Shown here: positions 35,130-48,498 of the stretch, in pieces | How the letters are laid out: each line of letters begins with the position of its first letter | How positions within the stretch are numbered: the stretch's first letter is position 1 | NCBI GenBank assembly: GCA_950022295.1 | Contig: OX465599.1 | Coordinates: 1,922,001 to 1,986,000 of the forward strand | DNA length: 64,000 nucleotides | DNA from: Bromus sterilis | Taxonomy: Eukaryota > Streptophyta > Magnoliopsida > Poales > Poaceae | Reading direction: 5' to 3' | The notes under the pieces: model-generated | Databases searched by the model: none | Seen by the model: only the letters and a program-made list of their open reading frames with translations | What the model was told of the DNA's origin: nothing | Translations under genes and position numbers: made by a program

Positions 35130-36397
35130 GATTTTCACAATTGACGAACCCCAGGGTGCATTTACGTGACGGTCATCAGTCCTCGCACTTTTGGCCGATT
35201 CTGGCCTGTTTCATGGGCTATTAATCACCGTTACATGGGCTATTAATCACCGTTTTGGGTCCCCGGAGTGATTTCCACCATTGACGAACCCCAGGGTGCA
35301 TTTACGTGCCGGTCATCAACACTCGCAGTTTTGGCAGATTCTGGGTTGTTTAATGGGCTATTAATCACCGTTTTGGGTCCCCGAAGTGATTTTCACAATT
35401 GACGAACCCTAGGGTGCATTTACGTAACGGTCATCAGTCCTCGCACTTTTGGCTGATTCTGGCCTGTTTCATTGGCTATTAATCACCGTTACATGGGCTA
35501 TTAATCACCGTTTTGGGTCCTCGGAGTGATTTCTACGATTGACGAACCCCAGGGTGCATTTACGTGCCGGTCATCAACACTCGCAGTTTTGGCCGATTCT
35601 GGCCTGTTTCATGGGCTATTAATCACCGTTACATGGGCTATTAATCACCGTTTTGGGTCCCCGGAGTGATTTCCACCATTGACGAACCCCAGGGTGCATT
35701 TACGTGTCGGTCATCAACACTCGCAGTTTTGGCCGATTCTGGGTTGTTTCATGGGCTATTAATCACCGTTTTGGGTCCCCGGAGTGATTTCCACCATTGA
35801 CGAACCCTAGGGTGCATTTACGTGCCGGTCATCAACAATCGCAGTTTTTGCCGATTCTGGCCTGTTTCATGGGCTATTAATCACCGTTTTGGGTCCCCGG
35901 AGTGATTTCCACCATTGACGAACCCCAGGGTGCATTTACGTGCCGGTCATCAACACTCATAGTTTTGGCCGATTCTGGGCTGTTTCATGGGCTATTAATC
36001 ACCGTTTTGGGTCCCCGAAATGATTTCCACAATTGACGAACCCCAGGGTGCATTTACGTGACGGTCATCAGTCCTCGCACTTTTGGCCGATTCTGGCCTG
36101 TTTCATGGGCTATTAATCACCGTTACATGGGCTATTAATCACCGTTTTGGGTCCCCGGAGTGATTTCCACCATTGACGAACCATAGGGTGCATTTACGTG
36201 CCGGTCATCAACACTCGCAGTTTTGGCCGATTCTGGCCTGTTTCATGGGCTATTAATCACCGTTTTGGGTCCCCGGAGTGATTTCCACCATTGACGAACC
36301 CCAGGGTGCATTTACGTGCCGGTCATCAACACTCGCAGTTTTGGCCGATTCTGGATTGTTTCATGGGCTATTAATCACCGTTTTGGGTCCCCGGAGT
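35130..36397 (+). repeat. 1268-bp decamer HOR, copy 4
   Basis: Starts: 35130 A, 35270 N, 35388 A2, 35528 O, 35668 C, 35786 L (caacaatcgc), 35904 G, 36022 H, 36162 M, 36280 C1. It follows copy 3 directly, the only place in 29940-36795 where two full decamers are adjacent. Confidence 0.95.
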
Positions 36398-36795
36398 GAT
36401 TTTCACAATTGACGAACCCCAGGGTGCATTTACGTGACGGTCATCAGTCCTCGCACTTTTGGCCGATTCTGGCCTGTTTCATGGGCTATTAATCACCGTT
36501 ACATGGGCTATTAATCACCGTTTTGGGTCCCCGGAGTGATTTCCACCATTGACGAACCCCAGGGTGCATTTACGTGCCGGTCATCAACACTCGCAGTTTT
36601 GGCAGATTCTGGGTTGTTTAATGGGCTATTAATCACCGTTTTGGGTCCCCGAAGTGATTTTCACAATTGACGAACCCTAGGGTGCATTTACGTAACGGTC
36701 ATCAGTCCTCGCACTTTTGGCTGATTCTGGCCTGTTTCATTGGCTATTAATCACCGTTACATGGGCTATTAATCACCGTTTTGGGTCCTCGGAGT
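36398..36795 (+). repeat. Start of a decamer leading into the 3095-bp HOR
   Basis: Starts: 36398 A, 36538 N, 36656 A2. The following O at 36796 carries tcacagtt and opens the 3095-bp unit. These three monomers are equivalent to the last three of each 3095-bp copy. Confidence 0.92.
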
Positions 36796-39700
36796 GATTT
36801 CTACGATTGACGAACCCCAGGGTGCATTTACGTGCCGGTCATCAACACTCGCAGTTTTGGCCGATTCTGGCCTGTTTCATGGGCTATTAATCACAGTTAC
36901 ATGGGCTATTAATCACCGTTTTGGGTCCCCGGAGTGATTTCCACAATTGACGAACCCCAGGGTGCATTTACGTGACGGTCATCAGTCCTCGCACTTTTGG
37001 CCGATTCTGGCCTGTTTCATGGGCTATTAATCACCGTTACATGGGCTATTAATCACCGTTTTGGGTCCCCGGAGTGATTTCCACCATTGACGAACCCCAG
37101 GGTGCATTTACGTGCCGGTCATCAACACTCACAGTTTTGGCCGATTCTGGGTTGTTTCATGGGCTATTAATCACCGTTTTGGGTCCCCGGAGTGATTTCC
37201 ACCATTGACGAACCCCAGGGTGCATTTATGTGCCGGTCATCAACACTCGCAGTTTTGGCCGATTCTGGCCTGTTTCATGGGCTATTAATCACCGTTTTGG
37301 GTCCCCGGAGTGATTTCCACCATTGACGAACCCCAGGGTGCATTTACGTGCCGGTCAGCAACACTCGCAATTTTGGCCGATTCTGGCCTGTTTCATGGGT
37401 TATAAATCATAGTTACATGGGCTATTAATCACCGTTTTGGATCCCCGGAGTGATTTCCACCATTGACGAACCCAGGGTGCATTTACATGCCGGTCATCAA
37501 CACTCGCAGTTTTGGCCGATTCTGGCCTGTTTCATGCGCTATTAATAACCGTTACATGGGCTATTAATCACCGTTTTGGGTCCCCGGAGTGATTTCCACC
37601 ATTGACGAACCCCAGGGTGCATTCACGTGCCGGTCATCAACACTCGCAGTTTTGGCCGATTCTGGATTGTTTCATGGGCTATTAATCACCGTTTTGGGTC
37701 CTCGGAGTGATTTTCACAATTGACGAACCCCAGGGTGCATTTACGTGACGGTCATCAGTCCTCGCACTTTTGGCCGATTCTGGCCTGTTTCATGGGCTAT
37801 TAATCACCGTTACATGGGCTATTAATCACCGTTTTGGGTCCCCGGAGTGATTTCCACCATTGCCGAACCCCAGGTTGCATTTACGTGCCGGTCATCAACA
37901 CTCACAGTTTTGGCCGATTCTGGGTTGTTTCATGGGCTATTAATCACCGTTTTGGGTCCCCGGAGTGATTTCCACAATTGACGAACCCCAGGGTGCATTT
38001 ACGTGACGGTCATCAGTCCTCGCACTTTTGGCCGATTCTGGCCTGTTTCATGGGCTATTAATCACCGTTTCATGGGCTATTAATCACCGTTTTGGGTCCC
38101 CGGAGTGATTTCCACCATTGACGAACCCCAGGGTGCATTTACGTGCCGGTCATCAACACTCGCAGTTTTGGCCGATTCTGGATTGTTTCATGGGCTATTA
38201 ATCACCGTTTTGGGTCCCCGGAGTGATTTTCACAATTGACGAACCCCAGGGTGCATTTACGTGACGGTCATCAGTCCTCGCACTTTTGGCCGATTCTGGC
38301 CTGTTTCATGGGCTATTAATCACCGTTACATGGGCTATTAATCACCGTTTTGGGTCCCCGGAGTGATTTCCACCATTGACGAACCCCAGGGTGCATTTAC
38401 GTGCCGGTCATCAACACTCACAGTTTTGGCAGATTCTGGGTTGTTTAATGGGCTATTAATCACCGTTTTGGGTCCCCGAAGTGATTTTCACAATTGACGA
38501 ACCCTAGGGTGCATTTACGTAACGGTCATCAGTCCTCGCACTTTTGGCTGATTCTGGCCTGTTTCATTGGCTATTAATCACCGTTACATGGGCTATTAAT
38601 CACCGTTTTGGGTCCTCGGAGTGATTTCTACGATTGACGAACCCCAGGGTGCATTTACGTGCCGGTCATCAACACTCGCAGTTTTGGCCGATTCTGGCCT
38701 GTTTCATGGGCTATTAATCACCGTTACATGGGCTATTAATCACCGTTTTGGGTCCCCGGAGTGATTTCCACCATTGACGAACCCCAGGGTGCATTTACGT
38801 GTCGGTCATCAACACTCGCAGTTTTGGCCGATTCTGGGTTGTTTCATGGGCTATTAATCACCGTTTTGGGTCCCCGGAGTGATTTCCACGATTGACGAAC
38901 CCTAGGGTGCATTTACGTGCCGGTCATGAACACTCGCAGTTTTTGCCGATTCTGGCCTGTTTCATGGGCTATTAATCACCGTTTTGGGTCCCCGGAATGA
39001 TTTCCACCATTGACGAACCCCAGGGTGCATTTACGTGCCGGTCATCAACACTCATAGTTTTGGCCGATTCTGGGCTGTTTCATGGGCTATTAATCACCGT
39101 TTTGGGTCCCCGAAATGATTTCCACAATTGACGAACCCCAGGGTGCATTTACGTGACGGTCATCAGTCCTCGCACTTTTGGCCGATTCTGGCCTGTTTCA
39201 TGGGCTATTAATCACCGTTACATGGGCTATTAATCACCGTTTTGGGTCCCCGGAGTGATTTCCACCATTGACGAACCATAGGGTGCATTTACGTGCCGGT
39301 CATCAACACTCGCAGTTTTGGCCGATTCTGGCCTGTTTCATGGGCTATTAATCACCGTTTTGGGTCCCCGGAGTGATTTCCACCATTGACGAACCCCAGG
39401 GTGCATTTACGTGCCGGTCATCAACACTCGCAGTTTTGGCCGATTCTGGATTGTTTCATGGGCTATTAATCACCGTTTTGGGTCCCCGGAGTGATTTTCA
39501 CAATTGACGAACCCCAGGGTGCATTTACGTGACGGTCATCAGTCCTCGCACTTTTGGCCGATTCTGGCCTGTTTCATGGGCTATTAATCACCGTTACATG
39601 GGCTATTAATCACCGTTTTGGGTCCCCGGAGTGATTTCCACCATTGACGAACCCCAGGGTGCATTTACGTGCCGGTCATCAACACTCGCAGTTTTGGCAG

Positions 39701-39890
39701 ATTCTGGGTTGTTTAATGGGCTATTAATCACCGTTTTGGGTCCCCGAAGTGATTTTCACAATTGACGAACCCTAGGGTGCATTTACGTAACGGTCATCAG
39801 TCCTCGCACTTTTGGCTGATTCTGGCCTGTTTCATTGGCTATTAATCACCGTTACATGGGCTATTAATCACCGTTTTGGGTCCTCGGAGT
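36796..39890 (+). repeat. 3095-bp 24-mer HOR, copy 1
   Basis: Starts: 36796 O (tcacagtt), 36936 H, 37076 E1, 37194 B1, 37312 F1, 37452 K, 37591 C1 (attcacg), 37709 A, 37849 E2, 37967 H (cgtttcatggg), 38107 C1, 38225 A, 38365 N (cactcac), 38483 A2, 38623 O, 38763 C, 38881 Lg, 38999 G, 39117 H, 39257 M, 39375 C1, 39493 A, 39633 N, 39751 A2. The second half from 38225 is a full decamer plus A-N-A2. The first half carries the F1-K pair with gtcagcaac and ggatcc. Confidence 0.96.
37452..37590 (+). repeat. Exemplar K monomer with 1-bp deletion (139 bp)
   Basis: K has lost one C of the cccc run (gaacccagg) and reads tttacatgcc. It follows an F1 monomer ending in a ggatcc hexamer. K units lie at 4527, 6546, 20343 (117 bp), 37452, 40547, 43642, 58901, 60728 and 63469. 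All except 6546, which follows a J ending ggatcc, directly follow F1. In the right half K also has catgcgctattaataacc. Confidence 0.95.
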
Positions 39891-42800
39891 GATTTCTACG
39901 ATTGACGAACCCCAGGGTGCATTTACGTGCCGGTCATCAACACTCGCAGTTTTGGCCGATTCTGGCCTGTTTCATGGGCTATTAATCACAGTTACATGGG
40001 CTATTAATCACCGTTTTGGGTCCCCGGAGTGATTTCCACAATTGACGAACCCCAGGGTGCATTTACGTGACGGTCATCAGTCCTCGCACTTTTGGCCGAT
40101 TCTGGCCTGTTTCATGGGCTATTAATCACCGTTACATGGGCTATTAATCACCGTTTTGGGTCCCCGGAGTGATTTCCACCATTGACGAACCCCAGGGTGC
40201 ATTTACGTGCCGGTCATCAACACTCACAGTTTTGGCCGATTCTGGGTTGTTTCATGGGCTATTAATCACCGTTTTGGGTCCCCGGAGTGATTTCCACCAT
40301 TGACGAACCCCAGGGTGCATTTATGTGCCGGTCATCAACACTCGCAGTTTTGGCCGATTCTGGCCTGTTTCATGGGCTATTAATCACCGTTTTGGGTCCC
40401 CGGAGTGATTTCCACCATTGACGAACCCCAGGGTGCATTTACGTGCCGGTCAGCAACACTCGCAATTTTGGCCGATTCTGGCCTGTTTCATGGGTTATAA
40501 ATCATAGTTACATGGGCTATTAATCACCGTTTTGGATCCCCGGAGTGATTTCCACCATTGACGAACCCAGGGTGCATTTACATGCCGGTCATCAACACTC
40601 GCAGTTTTGGCCGATTCTGGCCTGTTTCATGCGCTATTAATAACCGTTACATGGGCTATTAATCACCGTTTTGGGTCCCCGGAGTGATTTCCACCATTGA
40701 CGAACCCCAGGGTGCATTCACGTGCCGGTCATCAACACTCGCAGTTTTGGCCGATTCTGGATTGTTTCATGGGCTATTAATCACCGTTTTGGGTCCTCGG
40801 AGTGATTTTCACAATTGACGAACCCCAGGGTGCATTTACGTGACGGTCATCAGTCCTCGCACTTTTGGCCGATTCTGGCCTGTTTCATGGGCTATTAATC
40901 ACCGTTACATGGGCTATTAATCACCGTTTTGGGTCCCCGGAGTGATTTCCACCATTGCCGAACCCCAGGTTGCATTTACGTGCCGGTCATCAACACTCAC
41001 AGTTTTGGCCGATTCTGGGTTGTTTCATGGGCTATTAATCACCGTTTTGGGTCCCCGGAGTGATTTCCACAATTGACGAACCCCAGGGTGCATTTACGTG
41101 ACGGTCATCAGTCCTCGCACTTTTGGCCGATTCTGGCCTGTTTCATGGGCTATTAATCACCGTTTCATGGGCTATTAATCACCGTTTTGGGTCCCCGGAG
41201 TGATTTCCACCATTGACGAACCCCAGGGTGCATTTACGTGCCGGTCATCAACACTCGCAGTTTTGGCCGATTCTGGATTGTTTCATGGGCTATTAATCAC
41301 CGTTTTGGGTCCCCGGAGTGATTTTCACAATTGACGAACCCCAGGGTGCATTTACGTGACGGTCATCAGTCCTCGCACTTTTGGCCGATTCTGGCCTGTT
41401 TCATGGGCTATTAATCACCGTTACATGGGCTATTAATCACCGTTTTGGGTCCCCGGAGTGATTTCCACCATTGACGAACCCCAGGGTGCATTTACGTGCC
41501 GGTCATCAACACTCACAGTTTTGGCAGATTCTGGGTTGTTTAATGGGCTATTAATCACCGTTTTGGGTCCCCGAAGTGATTTTCACAATTGACGAACCCT
41601 AGGGTGCATTTACGTAACGGTCATCAGTCCTCGCACTTTTGGCTGATTCTGGCCTGTTTCATTGGCTATTAATCACCGTTACATGGGCTATTAATCACCG
41701 TTTTGGGTCCTCGGAGTGATTTCTACGATTGACGAACCCCAGGGTGCATTTACGTGCCGGTCATCAACACTCGCAGTTTTGGCCGATTCTGGCCTGTTTC
41801 ATGGGCTATTAATCACCGTTACATGGGCTATTAATCACCGTTTTGGGTCCCCGGAGTGATTTCCACCATTGACGAACCCCAGGGTGCATTTACGTGTCGG
41901 TCATCAACACTCGCAGTTTTGGCCGATTCTGGGTTGTTTCATGGGCTATTAATCACCGTTTTGGGTCCCCGGAGTGATTTCCACGATTGACGAACCCTAG
42001 GGTGCATTTACGTGCCGGTCATGAACACTCGCAGTTTTTGCCGATTCTGGCCTGTTTCATGGGCTATTAATCACCGTTTTGGGTCCCCGGAATGATTTCC
42101 ACCATTGACGAACCCCAGGGTGCATTTACGTGCCGGTCATCAACACTCATAGTTTTGGCCGATTCTGGGCTGTTTCATGGGCTATTAATCACCGTTTTGG
42201 GTCCCCGAAATGATTTCCACAATTGACGAACCCCAGGGTGCATTTACGTGACGGTCATCAGTCCTCGCACTTTTGGCCGATTCTGGCCTGTTTCATGGGC
42301 TATTAATCACCGTTACATGGGCTATTAATCACCGTTTTGGGTCCCCGGAGTGATTTCCACCATTGACGAACCATAGGGTGCATTTACGTGCCGGTCATCA
42401 ACACTCGCAGTTTTGGCCGATTCTGGCCTGTTTCATGGGCTATTAATCACCGTTTTGGGTCCCCGGAGTGATTTCCACCATTGACGAACCCCAGGGTGCA
42501 TTTACGTGCCGGTCATCAACACTCGCAGTTTTGGCCGATTCTGGATTGTTTCATGGGCTATTAATCACCGTTTTGGGTCCCCGGAGTGATTTTCACAATT
42601 GACGAACCCCAGGGTGCATTTACGTGACGGTCATCAGTCCTCGCACTTTTGGCCGATTCTGGCCTGTTTCATGGGCTATTAATCACCGTTACATGGGCTA
42701 TTAATCACCGTTTTGGGTCCCCGGAGTGATTTCCACCATTGACGAACCCCAGGGTGCATTTACGTGCCGGTCATCAACACTCGCAGTTTTGGCAGATTCT

Positions 42801-42985
42801 GGGTTGTTTAATGGGCTATTAATCACCGTTTTGGGTCCCCGAAGTGATTTTCACAATTGACGAACCCTAGGGTGCATTTACGTAACGGTCATCAGTCCTC
42901 GCACTTTTGGCTGATTCTGGCCTGTTTCATTGGCTATTAATCACCGTTACATGGGCTATTAATCACCGTTTTGGGTCCTCGGAGT
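39891..42985 (+). repeat. 3095-bp 24-mer HOR, copy 2
   Basis: Same 24 monomers at offset 3095: O 39891, H 40031, E1 40171, B1 40289, F1 40407, K 40547, C1 40686, then as in copy 1. I saw no class difference from copy 1, and rare marks such as gtcagcaac, catgcgctattaataacc and attcacgtgcc all recur. Confidence 0.96.
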
Positions 42986-45900
42986 GATTTCTACGATTGA
43001 CGAACCCCAGGGTGCATTTACGTGCCGGTCATCAACACTCGCAGTTTTGGCCGATTCTGGCCTGTTTCATGGGCTATTAATCACAGTTACATGGGCTATT
43101 AATCACCGTTTTGGGTCCCCGGAGTGATTTCCACAATTGACGAACCCCAGGGTGCATTTACGTGACGGTCATCAGTCCTCGCACTTTTGGCCGATTCTGG
43201 CCTGTTTCATGGGCTATTAATCACCGTTACATGGGCTATTAATCACCGTTTTGGGTCCCCGGAGTGATTTCCACCATTGACGAACCCCAGGGTGCATTTA
43301 CGTGCCGGTCATCAACACTCACAGTTTTGGCCGATTCTGGGTTGTTTCATGGGCTATTAATCACCGTTTTGGGTCCCCGGAGTGATTTCCACCATTGACG
43401 AACCATAGGGTGCATTTACGTGCCGGTCATCAACACTCGCAGTTTTGGCCGATTCTGGCCTGTTTCATGGGCTATTAATCACCGTTTTGGGTCCCCGGAG
43501 TGATTTCCACCATTGACGAACCCCAGGGTGCATTTACGTGCCGGTCAGCAACACTCGCAATTTTGGCCGATTCTGGCCTGTTTCATGGGTTATAAATCAT
43601 AGTTACATGGGCTATTAATCACCGTTTTGGATCCCCGGAGTGATTTCCACCATTGACGAACCCAGGGTGCATTTACATGCCGGTCATCAACACTCGCAGT
43701 TTTGGCCGATTCTGGCCTGTTTCATGCGCTATTAATAACCGTTACATGGGCTATTAATCACCGTTTTGGGTCCCCGGAGTGATTTCCACCATTGACGAAC
43801 CCCAGGGTGCATTCACGTGCCGGTCATCAACACTCGCAGTTTTGGCCGATTCTGGATTGTTTCATGGGCTATTAATCACCGTTTTGGGTCCTCGGAGTGA
43901 TTTTCACAATTGACGAACCCCAGGGTGCATTTACGTGACGGTCATCAGTCCTCGCACTTTTGGCCGATTCTGGCCTGTTTCATGGGCTATTAATCACCGT
44001 TACATGGGCTATTAATCACCGTTTTGGGTCCCCGGAGTGATTTCCACCATTGCCGAACCCCAGGTTGCATTTACGTGCCGGTCATCAACACTCACAGTTT
44101 TGGCCGATTCTGGGTTGTTTCATGGGCTATTAATCACCGTTTTGGGTCCCCGGAGTGATTTCCACAATTGACGAACCCCAGGGTGCATTTACGTGACGGT
44201 CATCAGTCCTCGCACTTTTGGCCGATTCTGGCCTGTTTCATGGGCTATTAATCACCGTTTCATGGGCTATTAATCACCGTTTTGGGTCCCCGGAGTGATT
44301 TCCACCATTGACGAACCCCAGGGTGCATTTACGTGCCGGTCATCAACACTCGCAGTTTTGGCCGATTCTGGATTGTTTCATGGGCTATTAATCACCGTTT
44401 TGGGTCCCCGGAGTGATTTTCACAATTGACGAACCCCAGGGTGCATTTACGTGACGGTCATCAGTCCTCGCACTTTTGGCCGATTCTGGCCTGTTTCATG
44501 GGCTATTAATCACCGTTACATGGGCTATTAATCACCGTTTTGGGTCCCCGGAGTGATTTCCACCATTGACGAACCCCAGGGTGCATTTACGTGCCGGTCA
44601 TCAACACTCACAGTTTTGGCAGATTCTGGGTTGTTTAATGGGCTATTAATCACCGTTTTGGGTCCCCGAAGTGATTTTCACAATTGACGAACCCTAGGGT
44701 GCATTTACGTAACGGTCATCAGTCCTCGCACTTTTGGCTGATTCTGGCCTGTTTCATTGGCTATTAATCACCGTTACATGGGCTATTAATCACCGTTTTG
44801 GGTCCTCGGAGTGATTTCTACGATTGACGAACCCCAGGGTGCATTTACGTGCCGGTCATCAACACTCGCAGTTTTGGCCGATTCTGGCCTGTTTCATGGG
44901 CTATTAATCACCGTTACATGGGCTATTAATCACCGTTTTGGGTCCCCGGAGTGATTTCCACCATTGACGAACCCCAGGGTGCATTTACGTGTCGGTCATC
45001 AACACTCGCAGTTTTGGCCGATTCTGGGTTGTTTCATGGGCTATTAATCACCGTTTTGGGTCCCCGGAGTGATTTCCACGATTGACGAACCCTAGGGTGC
45101 ATTTACGTGCCGGTCATGAACACTCGCAGTTTTTGCCGATTCTGGCCTGTTTCATGGGCTATTAATCACCGTTTTGGGTCCCCGGAATGATTTCCACCAT
45201 TGACGAACCCCAGGGTGCATTTACGTGCCGGTCATCAACACTCATAGTTTTGGCCGATTCTGGGCTGTTTCATGGGCTATTAATCACCGTTTTGGGTCCC
45301 CGAAATGATTTCCACAATTGACGAACCCCAGGGTGCATTTACGTGACGGTCATCAGTCCTCGCACTTTTGGCCGATTCTGGCCTGTTTCATGGGCTATTA
45401 ATCACCGTTACATGGGCTATTAATCACCGTTTTGGGTCCCCGGAGTGATTTCCACCATTGACGAACCATAGGGTGCATTTACGTGCCGGTCATCAACACT
45501 CGCAGTTTTGGCCGATTCTGGCCTGTTTCATGGGCTATTAATCACCGTTTTGGGTCCCCGGAGTGATTTCCACCATTGACGAACCCCAGGGTGCATTTAC
45601 GTGCCGGTCATCAACACTCGCAGTTTTGGCCGATTCTGGATTGTTTCATGGGCTATTAATCACCGTTTTGGGTCCCCGGAGTGATTTTCACAATTGACGA
45701 ACCCCAGGGTGCATTTACGTGACGGTCATCAGTCCTCGCACTTTTGGCCGATTCTGGCCTGTTTCATGGGCTATTAATCACCGTTACATGGGCTATTAAT
45801 CACCGTTTTGGGTCCCCGGAGTGATTTCCACCATTGACGAACCCCAAGGTGCATTTACGTGCCGGTCATCAACACTCGCAGTTTTGGCAGATTCTGGGTT

Positions 45901-46080
45901 GTTTAATGGGCTATTAATCACCGTTTTGGGTCCCCGAAGTGATTTTCACAATTGACGAACCCTAGGGTGCATTTACGTAACGGTCATCAGTCCTCGCACT
46001 TTTGGCTGATTCTGGCCTGTTTCATTGGCTATTAATCACCATTACATGGGCTATTAATCACCGTTTTGGGTCCTCGGAGT
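42986..46080 (+). repeat. 3095-bp 24-mer HOR, copy 3, one monomer class replaced
   Basis: Same order and length as copies 1 and 2 except at 43384, where an M monomer (gaaccatagg, acgtgcc) stands in place of B1 (ccccagg, atgtgcc). Near its end the N at 45823 has ccaagg and the A2 at 45941 has tcaccattac, marks that then run through the 2278-bp HOR. The next O (46081) has tcaccgtt, not the tcacagtt that opens each 3095-bp copy. Confidence 0.95.
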
Positions 46081-48498
46081 GATTTCTACGATTGACGAAC
46101 CCCAGGGTGCATTTACGTGCCGGTCATCAACACTCGCAGTTTTGGCCGATTCTGGCCTGTTTCATGGGCTATTAATCACCGTTACATGGGCTATTAATCA
46201 CCGTTTTGGGTCCCCGGAGTGATTTCCACCATTGACGAACCCCAGGGTGCATTTACGTGTCGGTCATCAACACTCGCAGTTTTGGCCGATTCTGGGTTGT
46301 TTCATGGGCTATTAATCACCGTTTTGGGTCCCCGGAGTGATTTCCACGATTGACGAACCCTAGGGTGCATTTACGTGCCGGTCATGAACACTCGCAGTTT
46401 TTGCCGATTCTGGCCTGTTTCATGGGCTATTAATCACCGTTTTGGGTCCCCGGAATGATTTCCACCATTGACGAACCCCAGGGTGCATTTACGTGCCGGT
46501 CATCAACACTCATAGTTTTGGCCGATTCTGGGCTGTTTCATGGGCTATTAATCACCGTTTTGGGTCCCCGAAATGATTTCCACAATTGACGAACCCCAGG
46601 GTGCATTTACGTGACGGTCATCAGTCCTCGCACTTTTGGCCGATTCTGGCCTGTTTCATGGGCTATTAATCACCGTTACATGGGCTATTAATCACCGTTT
46701 TGGGTCCCCGGAGTGATTTCCACCATTGACGAACCATAGGGTGCATTTACGTGCCGGTCATCAACACTCACAGTTTTGGCCGATTCTGGCCTGTTTCATG
46801 GGCTATTAATCACCGTTTTGGGTCCCCGGAGTGATTTCCACCATTGACGAACCCCAGGGTGCATTTACGTGCCGGTCATCAACACTCGCAGTTTTGGCCG
46901 ATTCTGGATTGTTTCATGGGCTATTAATCACCGTTTTGGGTCCCCGGAGTGATTTTCACAATTGACGAACCCTAGGGTGCATTTACGTGACGGTCATCAG
47001 TCCTCGCACTTTTGGCCGATTCTGGCCTGTTTCATGGGCTATTAATCACCGTTACATGGGCTATTAATCACCGTTTTGGGTCCCCGGAGTGATTTCCACC
47101 ATTGACGAACCCCAGGGTGCATTTACGTGCCGGTCATCAACACTCGCAGTTTTGGCCGATTCTGGCCTGTTTCATGGGCTATTAATCACCGTTACATGGG
47201 CTATTAATCACCGTTTTGGGTCCCCGGAGTGATTTCCACCATTGACGAACCCCAGGGTGCATTTACGTGTCGGTCATCAACACTCGCAGTTTTGGCCGAT
47301 TCTGGGTTGTTTCATGGGCTATTAATCACCGTTTTGGGTCCCCGGAGTGATTTCCACGATTGACGAACCCTAGGGTGCATTTACGTGCCGGTCATGAACA
47401 CTCGCAGTTTTTGCCGATTCTGGCCTGTTTCATGGGCTATTAATCACCGTTTTGGGTCCCCGGAATGATTTCCACCATTGACGAACCCCAGGGTGCATTT
47501 ACGTGCCGGTCATCAACACTCATAGTTTTGGCCGATTCTGGGCTGTTTCATGGGCTATTAATCACCGTTTTGGGTCCCCGAAATGATTTCCACAATTGAC
47601 GAACCCCAGGGTGCATTTACGTGACGGTCATCAGTCCTCGCACTTTTGGCCGATTCTGGCCTGTTTCATGGGCTATTAATCACCGTTACATGGGCTATTA
47701 ATCACCGTTTTGGGTCCCCGGAGTGATTTCCACCATTGACGAACCATAGGGTGCATTTACGTGCCGGTCATCAACACTCGCAGTTTTGGCCGATTCTGGC
47801 CTGTTTCATGGGCTATTAATCACCGTTTTGGGTCCCCGGAGTGATTTCCACCATTGACGAACCCCAGGGTGCATTTACGTGCCGGTCATCAACACTCGCA
47901 GTTTTGGCCGATTCTGGATTGTTTCATGGGCTATTAATCACCGTTTTGGGTCCCCGGAGTGATTTTCACAATTGACGAACCCCAGGGTGCATTTACGTGA
48001 CGGTCATCAGTCCTCGCACTTTTGGCCGATTCTGGCCTGTTTCATGGGCTATTAATCACCGTTACATGGGCTATTAATCACCGTTTTGGGTCCCCGGAGT
48101 GATTTCCACCATTGACGAACCCCAAGGTGCATTTACGTGCCGGTCATCAACACTCGCAGTTTTGGCAGATTCTGGGTTGTTTAATGGGCTATTAATCACC
48201 GTTTTGGGTCCCCGAAGTGATTTTCACAATTGACGAACCCTAGGGTGCATTTACGTAACGGTCATCAGTCCTCGCACTTTTGGCTGATTCTGGCCTGTTT
48301 CATTGGCTATTAATCACCATTACATGGGCTATTAATCACCGTTTTGGGTCCTCGGAGTGATTTCTACGATTGACGAACCCCAGGGTGCATTTACGTGCCG
48401 GTCATCAACACTCGCAGTTTTGGCCGATTCTGGCCTGTTTCATGGGCTATTAATCACCGTTACATGGGCTATTAATCACCGTTTTGGGTCCCCGGAGT
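46081..48498 (+). repeat. O monomer plus 2278-bp 18-mer HOR, copy 1
   Basis: 46081 O is the junction unit. The HOR proper is 46221-48498: 46221 C, 46339 Lg, 46457 G, 46575 H, 46715 M (cactcac), 46833 C1, 46951 A (ccctagg with gtgacgg), 47091 B(140), 47231 C, 47349 Lg, 47467 G, 47585 H, 47725 M, 47843 C1, 47961 A, 48101 N (ccaagg), 48219 A2 (tcaccatt), 48359 O. It equals one decamer (1268 bp) plus an eight-monomer variant of it (1010 bp) in which N-A2-O is replaced by one B. Confidence 0.95.
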
